Below, one piece after another: positions 8,487 to 16,665 of a stretch of 48,641 nucleotides of DNA. Below the pieces are notes generated by a model. It searched no databases. It saw only the letters and a list, made by a program, of their open reading frames with translations, and was not told the DNA's origin. A program made the translations under genes and the position numbers. Origin of the DNA: an uncultured Bacteroidales bacterium (GTDB lineage Bacteria; Bacteroidota; Bacteroidia; Bacteroidales; UBA932); NCBI GenBank assembly GCA_946187975.1, contig CAMHTE010000004.1, positions 1-48,641 on the forward strand, in the 5' to 3' direction. The stretch's first letter is position 1. Each line of letters opens with the position of its first letter.

Positions 8487-8930
8487 TTAACCTTTTTTGT
8501 TGGTGATGGCAAGACGAATCTCACCTGCAATGATGGCGAGAACCGCCAGGATGCCGGCAAAATAGGTCAGGTAAAGGATTGTGTCGGTCAGTTTGAGCGT
8601 TGAAGCGTTCGGCTGCTCCGTGGTGAGACTCACCGCCGGGGAGCCCGGGGCCACGAGGTATGCTACGAAGCACACCACTGCGATGGCGGCAAGGCCGATC
8701 CCGAGCTTGATGACGCTCTTGGGATTGTTGGCTATGCCTATCGCAAGGCCCACGCCGATGACCGCGATTACTGCGAGTCCTACCATGATGTAGGCCCAGA
8801 GCAGCAGAGCGTCAACGGGAAGGTCATCCTTGAAATCCCATCCCTTGGCGAAGCCCCACACAAGCAGGACCACGCTTATGACGATCAGCGCGACCATCGT
8901 CCAGGTGAATATTTTATTAAGGTTTTTCAT
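8487..8930 (-). CDS. Four-TM membrane protein of the ExbB/ExbD cluster
   Basis: 147 aa with four hydrophobic segments at about residues 9-28, 41-65, 75-93 and 120-140, short loops, and a C-terminal basic end (ITNKKG). The start overlaps the exbB stop by 4 nt (ATGA), and the first ExbD follows after 6 nt. I know of similarly placed small membrane proteins between exbB and exbD in other Bacteroidota, without an assigned function. It could be an accessory subunit of the motor complex; nothing in the sequence shows a catalytic site. Confidence 0.8.
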   Translation of the reverse strand: MKNLNKIFTWTMVALIVISVVLLVWGFAKGWDFKDDLPVDALLLWAYIMVGLAVIAVIGVGLAIGIANNPKSVIKLGIGLAAIAVVCFVAYLVAPGSPAVSLTTEQPNASTLKLTDTILYLTYFAGILAVLAIIAGEIRLAITNKKG

Positions 8931-9715
8931 TTCTTGGAACCGTGTTTTGTAAGAACGTCAACGAGCGAGATGGAGCTGTCCTCCATGTCGATGGTGATGG
9001 ATTCGATCTTTGCAAGGATGTAGTTGTAGAACACCTGCAGGATCATGGCGACGATCAGACCGGCCACGGTGGTGATAAGGGCGACCTTCATACCGCCTGC
9101 AACGACGTTAGGGGAAATGTCACCTGCAGCCTGGATGGCGTCGAATGCCTGGATCATACCGATAACGGTACCGAGGAATCCGAGTGACGGGGCGATGGCG
9201 ATGAACAGGGAGATCCAGCTGAGGCCGCTCTCCATTTCGCTCATCTGCACGGAACCGTACGAAACGATGGTCTTTTCAACCACGTCGATGCCCTGGTCGT
9301 AACGGAGGAGACCCTGATAATAGATGCTGGCGACGGGTCCGCGGGTGTTGCGGCAAACGTCCTTAGCTGCCTCGATGCCTCCGTCGGCGAGAGCCTTCTC
9401 AACATCCTCGATGAGTTTCTTGGTGTTGGTCTTGGAGAAAGTGAGGTAGAGGATGCGTTCGATGGCAAGGGCCAGACCGATGATAAGGCAGATGATGATG
9501 AGGGACATGAATCCCGCACCGCCTTCGATGAATTTGGTCTTGAGGGCCTGGGTGAGCGGAACCTCGGGAGCTGCTGCAGTAAGGGCTGCCAGGTCGTTGG
9601 CAGGGGCTACCTGTTCTGTTGCGGCCTCTTCGGGAGCTGCTTCCTGCGCAGATGCAATGTCAGCAGTGAAAGCCATGAGGGCGACAGCTGCCAGAATCGT
9701 AAAGAGCTTTTTCAT
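8927..9715 (-). CDS. exbB: ExbB/TolQ/MotA family proton-channel protein
   Basis: 262 aa. It carries a cleavable-looking signal peptide (MKKLFTILAAVALMAFTA) and an Ala/Glu/Pro-rich periplasmic lead before the three-helix ExbB core, as is usual in Bacteroidota. TM segments lie at about 72-92, 165-190 and 205-235. The conserved region includes LSWISLFIAIAPSLGFLGTV and IGMIQAFDAI, followed by KVALITTVAGLIVAMILQ. It forms the inner-membrane proton channel with ExbD. It is the first gene of a four-gene run; a TATTTTTG box lies 56 nt upstream. Confidence 0.95.
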   Translation of the reverse strand: MKKLFTILAAVALMAFTADIASAQEAAPEEAATEQVAPANDLAALTAAAPEVPLTQALKTKFIEGGAGFMSLIIICLIIGLALAIERILYLTFSKTNTKKLIEDVEKALADGGIEAAKDVCRNTRGPVASIYYQGLLRYDQGIDVVEKTIVSYGSVQMSEMESGLSWISLFIAIAPSLGFLGTVIGMIQAFDAIQAAGDISPNVVAGGMKVALITTVAGLIVAMILQVFYNYILAKIESITIDMEDSSISLVDVLTKHGSKK

Positions 9716-9771
9716 AACGGTTTTTAAGTATTGTTTAAATTATAAGTTGCCGTAAAATCAACGCAATTTAG

Positions 9772-9779
9772 CAAAAATA
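9772..9779 (-). promoter_or_regulatory. -7 box upstream of exbB
   Basis: Minus-strand TATTTTTG fits the Bacteroidota TAnnTTTG -7 consensus in the AT-rich 80-nt gap before exbB. No good TTTG -33 element is visible at the 19-21 nt spacing. It would give a leader of about 50 nt. Confidence 0.5.
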
Positions 9780-9795
9780 TTTCATTGCACAATAT

Positions 9796-10836
9796 TTATT
9801 TTGATATTTCGCCTTTCAAATCCTGGCCCAAAAGACGCTTTACCTGTTCATTGTCAGCGTATTTGCCCATTAGATGAAAAAGCTTGCCAAGGCCCGCTTC
9901 GGTGGTGATGTCCTTGCCGGATATCACACCCGCGGCCTTGAGGGCCTTGCCCGTGGCGTAGAGGTCCATGTCCACCTCGCCGGCATTGCATTGGGTAACG
10001 TTCAGCAATATCTTTCCCCGCCTGTCGGCTTCGCGGACTATATCGGTGAACCAGGGTTTGGAAATAGCGTTTCCAGAACCGTAGGTTTCGAGTATGACGG
10101 CGCGTATGCCATCGCCGAGGAGGATGTTGCGGGCCACCTGCTCGGTGATGCCCGGATGTATCTTGAGTATCGCCACCCGGGTGTCGAGGGCTGTACTGAT
10201 CTGTAGAGGAGCGTCCCCAGAGGGCGCTTTTCGTATTATTTCAGAACGGTAGCGTATGTTGATGCCGGCCTCTGCAAGGGGAGGGTAGTTGGGGGAGAGG
10301 AATGCATCGAACGAGGTCGCGTTGACCTTGGTCGTGCGGTTTCCTCTGAGTAACTGAGAGTTGAAATAAACGGAGACTTCGGGCACCATCGGATGCCCTT
10401 CGGCGTCCCTCGCTGCGGCCACTTCTATCGCCGATACCAGGTTCTCCTTTCCGTCCGTGCGGAGGGCGCCGACCGGAAGCTGGCTCCCGGTGAACACCAC
10501 CGGCTTTCCGAGGCCGTCGAGCATGAAACTCAGTGCCGATGCCGAATACGCCATGGTGTCGGTCCCATGAAGCACTACGAAGCCGTCATAGGCGTCATAG
10601 CGCTCCTTTATCAGCTCCGCCAGTTTGACCCAGAGCGACGGTTCCACGTCGGACGAATCTATCAGCGGATCGAAAGTGTAGGAATCGATGCGGAGGGTGA
10701 ACTTTCGGAGTTCGGGAACTTCGTCGAGTATGCCTGCGAAGTCGAAGGGCACCAGCCCTTTTCCGTCATCCTTCATCCCTATGGTGCCGCCGGTGTAAAT
10801 AATAAGAATGGCGGACTTGGTATTCTGGCCTGTCAT
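9796..10836 (-). CDS. ansA: Type I L-asparaginase
   Basis: 346 aa, cytoplasmic (no signal peptide). It hydrolyses L-asparagine to aspartate and ammonia. The first catalytic motif YTGGTIGM has its nucleophile Thr at residue 18, and the second motif is VVLHGTDTMAYSAS. Length and the middle segment FTGSQLPVGALRTDGKEN match type I (AnsA-like) enzymes. The ATG overlaps the stop of the TatD gene (ATGA at 10833-10836), placing it last in a dprA-tatD-ansA run. Nothing is anomalous. Exact substrate preference (Asn versus Gln) is not readable from the sequence. Confidence 0.94.
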   Translation of the reverse strand: MTGQNTKSAILIIYTGGTIGMKDDGKGLVPFDFAGILDEVPELRKFTLRIDSYTFDPLIDSSDVEPSLWVKLAELIKERYDAYDGFVVLHGTDTMAYSASALSFMLDGLGKPVVFTGSQLPVGALRTDGKENLVSAIEVAAARDAEGHPMVPEVSVYFNSQLLRGNRTTKVNATSFDAFLSPNYPPLAEAGINIRYRSEIIRKAPSGDAPLQISTALDTRVAILKIHPGITEQVARNILLGDGIRAVILETYGSGNAISKPWFTDIVREADRRGKILLNVTQCNAGEVDMDLYATGKALKAAGVISGKDITTEAGLGKLFHLMGKYADNEQVKRLLGQDLKGEISK

Positions 10837-11600
10837 AATCTGAACAATTTTATTGCGTTAGATGTTGTGACCGCTGCGACCGTCTCCACGTCGGTTCCCT
10901 TGATCTCCGCGACCTTGGCCGCGATCAGGGGTATGTTGGCGCTTTCGTTGCGGCTGCCCCTCAGGGGAGTGGGGGCGAGGTAGGGGGCGTCGGTTTCGAG
11001 CAGTATGCATTCGAGGGGAATGCGCGTCACCGTCACCGCGAGGGAAGCGTTCCTGAAGGTTACCACACCGCCTATCCCGACGGACCATTCTCCCAGGCGG
11101 CGGAGGCGCTCAAAGGTCTCCGCGCTGCCGCTGAAGGCGTGAAGGTTCCCCCGGAGGTGCAGGTGACGGCAGTCTTCCATCACTTCGAAAAAGTCCTCGG
11201 TCGCGTCCCTGAGGTGGATATTCACCGGCAGGTTCCATTGCGAAGCCAACTCCAGCTGGATGCGGAATGCTTCCTTCTGCTGTTCGCGGTATTCAGTGGA
11301 CCAATGGTAGTCCAGCCCTATCTCCCCGACAGCTACGACCCCGCTGCGGTCATGGGTTGCAACCGCATCGAGTTCGTCCTTCCAGTCGGCTTCGACCGAG
11401 CCCGGATACAGGCCCAGCATGGGGAAAAGCACTCCTGGATTGGCTCTTGTGAGGGAGAATGCGGTTTCGCGCTCCTTCGAGTCGATGTCCGCCACGAGCA
11501 TACGTCTGACACCGGCGTTGACTGCGCGCCGTATGCATTCCTGCTCTTCTCCCCGGAAAGCCTCGTCCGCCGGATGGGTATGCGTGTCGATGAATTCCAT
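10833..11600 (-). CDS. tatD: TatD family metal-dependent hydrolase (DNase)
   Basis: 255 aa, the usual TatD length. Metal ligands of the TIM-barrel amidohydrolase fold are all present: DTHTHP at the start, the Glu in VGEIGLDYHW, His in NIHLRDA, His in NLHAFSG, and the Asp in LLETDAPYLAPTP. Characterised relatives are Mg2+-dependent 3'-5' DNases. It lies 12 nt after dprA; a TAACTTTG box overlapping the dprA stop codon could give it its own transcript. Its proximity to dprA (DNA uptake and processing) may be meaningful, but that is inference. Confidence 0.93.
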   Translation of the reverse strand: MEFIDTHTHPADEAFRGEEQECIRRAVNAGVRRMLVADIDSKERETAFSLTRANPGVLFPMLGLYPGSVEADWKDELDAVATHDRSGVVAVGEIGLDYHWSTEYREQQKEAFRIQLELASQWNLPVNIHLRDATEDFFEVMEDCRHLHLRGNLHAFSGSAETFERLRRLGEWSVGIGGVVTFRNASLAVTVTRIPLECILLETDAPYLAPTPLRGSRNESANIPLIAAKVAEIKGTDVETVAAVTTSNAIKLFRL

Positions 11601-11607
11601 CGGAGGA

Positions 11608-11615
11608 CAAAGTTA
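11608..11615 (-). promoter_or_regulatory. Possible -7 box for tatD, overlapping the dprA stop codon
   Basis: Minus-strand TAACTTTG begins with the TAA stop of dprA and ends 7 nt before the tatD ATG. It fits TAnnTTTG, but no -33 element is visible, and chance is possible in such a short gap. Confidence 0.3.
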
Positions 11616-12782
11616 ACTATTTTTGGGATTGATGGTGCAGCGTCCGAGCAGGTCCGTAGTGATGAATCCGTCGCTTTCCAGGATGCCGATGAGGCGCAGG
11701 ACCTCCCCTCTGGGTTTTCCGCTGAGGGTGCACAGTTCTTCCGTGTCCGCACCCCTGTGCCTCCTTATCAGCGATGCAAGCGATGCTATGGCGTCGCGTT
11801 CGGTCCGGTCGGCCAGTGCGGAATAATAGGAAGATACGCACGAATCGAAGGTCTTCACCCCTCCGGCGGTAATGCGCCCGAGGCCCAGTTGGCGCCCCAG
11901 GAGGCTTATGTCGGTGATGGGTTCGGCCAGTTTTTCCGCCAGGAGCAGGTTGCACCCGGCCGAACGGACGTCGTCGATGCGCCCGGGCAGTACAAGCACG
12001 TCCCGTCCGTAACCGCATGCCAGCCTGCAGGTCAGCAGTCCGCCCCCTTTAATCCGTGATTCCACCAGTATCGTGGCGCCGCTCAGTCCCGCTATGATGC
12101 GGTTGCGCCGAAGGAAGGTGAATGCCGCGGCTCCCGTGCCCGGAGGATAGTCGGTGACCAGGGCGGAACCGGGGGTTGAGGCAATCCTTTCCGCTGCTTC
12201 CCTGTGCCTTGCGGGATATATGTCGTCGATACCCACGGGCAGCACCGCAATCGTAGGTAGTCCGTATTCAAGAGCGCTGAGATGGGCCCGGATATCCACT
12301 CCGAAGGCAAGTCCGCTGACTATGGCGGGTCGTTCCGGAGTCCTTGCGAGATGCTGTACTATGCGTGCGGTCCATTCCCTGCCATAGGGAGAGATGTCCC
12401 TCGTGCCCACCACCGCCACGGCCCGTTTTCCGGAAAAGATTTTCTCCGGAGGGTCCGAACTTCTGACATACAGCCCCGCCGGAGGATCTTCGCAGGCCTT
12501 GAGCATTTCGGGATAGGATTTGTCGGTAATGGGAACGAAGCGGCAACCGTCGCGTTCCAGACGTTCCAGTTCTTCCGCGGCCTCGTCCAGGGCCTGTCGG
12601 GAGATGCTGCCCGCATAGCGCCACGCGGGTCCAGTCAGGCGTTCCAGCTCGCTGGCCGGAAGATCGAAGACGGCCCTGGCCGACCCCAGGGTCCGGATAA
12701 AGCCGAGCGCATAACGGGGCTCGTAACCAAAGATGCGGTTGAGGGCGCAGGCGGCCGTTTTTTCTGCAATGAAGTTTTCCAT
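11613..12782 (-). CDS. dprA: DNA-processing protein DprA
   Basis: 389 aa. It protects incoming single-stranded DNA and loads RecA during transformation. An N-terminal helix-hairpin-helix-like region (residues 1-90) precedes the Rossmann-like DprA domain: AVAVVGTRDISPYG, IVSGLAFGVDIRAH, TIAVLPVGIDDIYPARH, FLRRNRIIAGLS and ESRIKGGGLLTC. The expected SGxAxGVDxxAH signature is intact. The last 70 or so residues form the C-terminal winged-helix domain. ATG 12782 gives a standard length. No clear -7 box is seen immediately upstream on the minus strand. Confidence 0.95.
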   Translation of the reverse strand: MENFIAEKTAACALNRIFGYEPRYALGFIRTLGSARAVFDLPASELERLTGPAWRYAGSISRQALDEAAEELERLERDGCRFVPITDKSYPEMLKACEDPPAGLYVRSSDPPEKIFSGKRAVAVVGTRDISPYGREWTARIVQHLARTPERPAIVSGLAFGVDIRAHLSALEYGLPTIAVLPVGIDDIYPARHREAAERIASTPGSALVTDYPPGTGAAAFTFLRRNRIIAGLSGATILVESRIKGGGLLTCRLACGYGRDVLVLPGRIDDVRSAGCNLLLAEKLAEPITDISLLGRQLGLGRITAGGVKTFDSCVSSYYSALADRTERDAIASLASLIRRHRGADTEELCTLSGKPRGEVLRLIGILESDGFITTDLLGRCTINPKNS

Positions 12783-12864
12783 GGCCGCAATGTACGCAGA
12801 AGTTCCGGATTTTTGCGGGTAGGATATGTGGTCCCGTTTTGTTTTCTTTTGTTTTCGAAAAAAA

Positions 12865-12872
12865 TAATTTTG
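12865..12872 (+). promoter_or_regulatory. Putative -7 box upstream of the SGNH lipoprotein gene
   Basis: TAATTTTG lies in a T- and A-rich gap between divergent dprA and the SGNH gene. TTTTG motifs occur 13 and 23 nt upstream, neither at the preferred 19-21 nt spacing. It would give a leader of about 55 nt. Confidence 0.45.
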
Positions 12873-12931
12873 TTTGCAAATGTCATCGAAATTTCCGAAA
12901 ATTGTGGAACAAGCGAAACAATTCGAAAAAT

Positions 12932-14167
12932 ATGGATAAACGTTTTTTACTGTCCTTCGCGGCTTTGATGATGCTTGCCCTTGGATCCTGCTCCAAGGAT
13001 AACGCGGAAAAGCCCGGCGGAGGCGACCAGGATTCAGTCGTGTCCAACGTCATTCCGGCGCAGCAGTCAAAGTATTACATGACGGCGGCGGAGGACCTCT
13101 CGGGCAAGACCTCCGACAAGATCGCAGGAATCAAGGTGCTTCTCAGCGACAGCAAGTACTACGCAATCGGCGAGAGGGTCCTTTCGGTGACCTTCGATGC
13201 AGACAAGGACATCGTCGGTACTTACAAGGACGGTGTGCTTACCGAAGCCGGTAAGTCCGTCAAGGTCGTATGGGCATCCGATGATCCGGTAAACCGTCCG
13301 GCCGTTCAGCACGCTCCGGCCGCCGGTGAGTTCGGCATACTCTGCGCCCCCGGCGACTATACCGGAAAGTTTACGGTAGTGACGTCCCGTTACACCTACA
13401 CTTTCTCCGGTAAGACCGTGAAGGCGAAAGCCGGCGAAACTGTTTCCGTGACCCTGGACTTCGCCGCCCCCGACGTACAGCCCACCCGCAAGGTAGGCGT
13501 GATGGGCGACTCCATTTCCACTTTCCAGGGCATGCTCGTAAGCGACGAGTTCTCGGCTTTCTACCCCGGCAGCGATCCCAACTGCAAGGCCACCGACGCG
13601 GCGACTCTCGCCAAGGCGGTGAACGTCAAGGAAAGGACCTGGTGGCATATGGTCATATACGACAAGATGAAGCACGGCGTCCTCGATGTCAACAATTCCT
13701 GGTCCGGCACGCGCGTGGTCCACGAAATGAAGACCGGCAAGAGCGGCAAGTCCATCGACGCTGGTTTTGTGGACCGTGTGGACCTGTTCAAGGATCCCGA
13801 TATCATCCTTCTTCACGGAGGGCGTAACGATGTCGTTCATTCTTCTCCCATAGGCAGCGATTTCGGCTGGGACCTTCCCATAGGCGAACTTGATGTCTAC
13901 AGCTATCAGACCGCATTCGTGCTGCTCATCAAGATGCTGCAGAACCGTTACGAAGGTGTTCAGATCATCATGATCCTGGGCGACATGCTCTACGAACCCT
14001 ATCTCACTCCCGCCAAGGAAGTTGCCGAGCATTTCAATCTACCTTACGTCGACTTCTCCAAGGACAAGAGCAAGATTGAGAAGTGCAGCGGAAGCCACCC
14101 GACTTATCAGGGCTTCCAGTTCATGGTCAACAAGATTTACGAGACCTGTGCAGATTATCTACCGTAA
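12932..14167 (+). CDS. Surface lipoprotein with fimbrillin-like N-domain and SGNH hydrolase domain
   Basis: 411 aa from the ATG at 12932, which gives a clean lipoprotein signal (MDKRFLLSFAALMMLALGSC, lipobox Cys at residue 20); an upstream in-frame ATG only adds a basic, non-signal stretch. Residues 30-185 are a beta-rich domain with phrases typical of fimbrillin-like proteins (GEFGILCAPGDYTGKFTV, GKTVKAKAGETVSVTLDF). Then comes an SGNH/GDSL esterase fold: block I VGVMGDSIS (nucleophile S194), block III HGGRNDV, and the catalytic His in CSGSHPTY (H389). It is probably an outer-surface esterase or deacetylase acting on a carbohydrate; the substrate is unknown. The GLUG lipoprotein gene follows 5 nt later. 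Confidence 0.85.
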   Translation: MDKRFLLSFAALMMLALGSCSKDNAEKPGGGDQDSVVSNVIPAQQSKYYMTAAEDLSGKTSDKIAGIKVLLSDSKYYAIGERVLSVTFDADKDIVGTYKDGVLTEAGKSVKVVWASDDPVNRPAVQHAPAAGEFGILCAPGDYTGKFTVVTSRYTYTFSGKTVKAKAGETVSVTLDFAAPDVQPTRKVGVMGDSISTFQGMLVSDEFSAFYPGSDPNCKATDAATLAKAVNVKERTWWHMVIYDKMKHGVLDVNNSWSGTRVVHEMKTGKSGKSIDAGFVDRVDLFKDPDIILLHGGRNDVVHSSPIGSDFGWDLPIGELDVYSYQTAFVLLIKMLQNRYEGVQIIMILGDMLYEPYLTPAKEVAEHFNLPYVDFSKDKSKIEKCSGSHPTYQGFQFMVNKIYETCADYLP

Positions 14168-14172
14168 GAATT

Positions 14173-16596
14173 ATGAAAAAGTACATTATAATGATTGCTG
14201 CGGCCGTACTTATGGCCGCCTGCGGTAAGGATTCGGATTCCGGATCCGGATCCGGTAAGCCGTCCGGCAGCGGACACAAGCCCGGGGACGAAGTAACTAT
14301 TACGGCTACCCTGCCCGTGCTGGAGCAGAGGGACACGAAGGGTACGGTCGAAGCCATGGTCAGCGGAGGGCTCAAACCCTGCTGGTCAAATGACGACCAT
14401 CTTATAATAGGAGGGGAGACCTTCTCCGTGGAATCTATCAATGGATCCAAGGCCACCCTTAAGGGAAAGTATCCCGAAGGAGACAGTTTCGACATCGTTT
14501 ACGAGGGCGCCGCTTCCGATTCCTTCGTCCAAAAGGCCAACGGAGACTGCAGCCATATCCGTTACACGGCTACTCTGAAGGGTGTCAACGACTGTTCCGA
14601 CATAGAGTTTACCCATGCCTGGGCCGGTGTTCACGGCGGAAGCCTTACCCAGTCCGGTTGCCTGTGCCTGGTGCTTAACCTTCCCAATTCCGCTTCCAAC
14701 ATCGCATCCGTTACCTTTGCCAACGGCGAGGAAGAGGGAATGACGCTTTCCTTCGAAAACGGCAGCGTCAGTAAGAATCAGTACGTCGCCTATATCAACT
14801 GCGACGAAATCGTCCTGTCGGCCGACAAAAACGTGACGATTACTGTGGAGGCGGTTTCAGGTGAGAAATACCTGATAACCTATACCCCCGGTCCCCAGAC
14901 CCTGTACACAGGCTATCTGAACTGCATCTTAACATCCCCCACCCTCTGGCTCAGCGAGCTTTCGGGTAAGGGAAGCGAGTCCGATCCTTACATAATCACC
15001 AATGCCGACGAATTCAACGGCATGCACTCGACTCTCGTTGCCAATGCCCGTACTTACTACCGCCTTGCCAACGATATCGACGTGTCCGGAATAGTTGACT
15101 GGGTTCCCGTGAACCTCAATGCGGATCCTTACGGAATTATGTTCGACGGCGGCAACCACACCATTTCGAACTTCAAGTGCACCAGCTCAGACCGTGCCAG
15201 TATGTTCGGAGTGCTGTACGGGGAAGTCAAGGACCTTAACATCGCCAATTCCCAGATCATCACCTCCGGAGATACTCCTTGTGGAACCGTGGCGGCATGG
15301 GCCGGTAACGGCGACCAGCAGCCCGGCAAGATAGAGAACGTTCATGTGACTAACGGAAAGGTGTCCAATTCGGGTACCGGTGCATTTATCGGCGGCATAG
15401 CCGCACGTGCAAGTTACGGAACCATAGTCAACTGCTCGTTCGACGGTACTGTCGAAAGGACTTCCACGACCGCTTTCACCACCTCTTATTATCCCCTCGG
15501 CGGTATAATCGGACACGCCGGAGAGCATGTAGCGTTAAGCAATTGCTCTTCGTCCGGAACCATTACCGCCAAGAGCGGACGAGCGGTGGGCGGCATACTC
15601 GGATATTGCATCCTCAATATGGATATAGCCGACTGCAGCAGCTCCATGAACATCACTTCGCGTGACGACGTGGTCGGCGGTATAGCGGGTTATTATGGCA
15701 ACGGCAACTTCACCGGATGTTCCGCTACGGGCGACATCGAGGTTACTACTGGATATGCCAGCACCATCACCTATGCCTTTATAGGCGGAATGCTCGGAAC
15801 CACGGTGGGCGACGTCAATATGTCGAACTGCCATTACAGCGGCAACATCACTGCCAACGGAGCAGTCGTGGGCGGCCTCATGGGTCGTTGCGCCACCGAT
15901 GCCGATGCAGGTGACGGTGCCACGCTGTCGCAGTGCTGGGCATCCGGCAAGATTACTGGCACGTCCCTGTGCCACTATGCGGGAGGCCTTGTTGGTATGT
16001 GCAAGAACGGCGGACTTACCATGTCCGACTGCTATGCCATGGTGGATATCGATTCTGCTGGTTACCACACGGGAGGCCTGGTCGGCGATGCCCCTAAGAA
16101 CTCGACCATAAGGAACTGCTACGCAACTGGTTCCTTGAAGGCTTATTACGCCATCGGCGGTCTTCTCGGCCGTGCCTACGGATTAGGCAATTCCAAGGGC
16201 GATCCCTCCACCAACGTCAATTCGACGGTGGAAAACTGCATAGCGTTCAATCCTTCGATCAAGACCACGGCCGCAGCCAAGATCAACGCGACCAAGACTT
16301 ATAGCGGCGGTGCGATCATTGGCTTCTCGTCGTATCCCAACACGCTGAAGAACTGCTGGCGCAAAGCTTCCTTGGAGTTCGATTATTTCGCTGATTCGGA
16401 ACTCAACGCCCTTTGCGACCATGCCGACAGTTCTCCTTCGTCACCCCTGACGCAGCCCTGGTCCGGTTATAAGTGGCTCAGCCCTTACCATGGCAAGGCT
16501 GCCGCACCGGAAGCTACGGTGTCTTCCATCGCCCAGACGCTGGGATGGTCAAGCACCATCTGGGACTTCAGCGGGGACCTTCCCAAGTTCAAATAG
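14173..16596 (+). CDS. GLUG-repeat surface lipoprotein
   Basis: 807 aa from ATG 14173 (MKKYIIMIAAAVLMAACGKD, lipobox Cys 17); the frame stays open upstream into the previous gene, but that extension lacks a signal. A Gly/Ser linker is followed by a fimbrillin-like N-domain (residues 35-270, VTITATLPVLEQRDTKGTV and LKPCWSNDDHLIIGG). From about residue 285 a right-handed beta-helix-like region carries about ten GG[ILMA]xG units spaced 25-50 residues apart (GGIIGH, GGILGY, GGIAGY, GGMLGT, GGLVGM, GGLLGR and others), each paired with an N/SC..SG strand: GLUG-type repeats. Cys residues recur at equivalent rungs. It is probably an adhesin or glycan-binding surface protein, and a partner of the adjacent SGNH lipoprotein. 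Confidence 0.83.
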   Translation: MKKYIIMIAAAVLMAACGKDSDSGSGSGKPSGSGHKPGDEVTITATLPVLEQRDTKGTVEAMVSGGLKPCWSNDDHLIIGGETFSVESINGSKATLKGKYPEGDSFDIVYEGAASDSFVQKANGDCSHIRYTATLKGVNDCSDIEFTHAWAGVHGGSLTQSGCLCLVLNLPNSASNIASVTFANGEEEGMTLSFENGSVSKNQYVAYINCDEIVLSADKNVTITVEAVSGEKYLITYTPGPQTLYTGYLNCILTSPTLWLSELSGKGSESDPYIITNADEFNGMHSTLVANARTYYRLANDIDVSGIVDWVPVNLNADPYGIMFDGGNHTISNFKCTSSDRASMFGVLYGEVKDLNIANSQIITSGDTPCGTVAAWAGNGDQQPGKIENVHVTNGKVSNSGTGAFIGGIAARASYGTIVNCSFDGTVERTSTTAFTTSYYPLGGIIGHAGEHVALSNCSSSGTITAKSGRAVGGILGYCILNMDIADCSSSMNITSRDDVVGGIAGYYGNGNFTGCSATGDIEVTTGYASTITYAFIGGMLGTTVGDVNMSNCHYSGNITANGAVVGGLMGRCATDADAGDGATLSQCWASGKITGTSLCHYAGGLVGMCKNGGLTMSDCYAMVDIDSAGYHTGGLVGDAPKNSTIRNCYATGSLKAYYAIGGLLGRAYGLGNSKGDPSTNVNSTVENCIAFNPSIKTTAAAKINATKTYSGGAIIGFSSYPNTLKNCWRKASLEFDYFADSELNALCDHADSSPSSPLTQPWSGYKWLSPYHGKAAAPEATVSSIAQTLGWSSTIWDFSGDLPKFK

Positions 16597-16611
16597 TTTA
16601 TTTGGAAGATA

Positions 16612-16650
16612 AAAAGAAGCAGCCGGGCATTTCCGCCCGGCTGCTTTGTT
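16612..16650. terminator. Bidirectional intrinsic terminator
   Basis: A perfect 10-bp stem GCAGCCGGGC / GCCCGGCTGC with a 6-nt loop is flanked by AAAAAGAA on the left and TTTGTTCTTT on the right. It sits between the convergent GLUG and queA genes and can serve both. Confidence 0.88.
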
Positions 16651-16665
16651 CTTTGTCGACGACCT

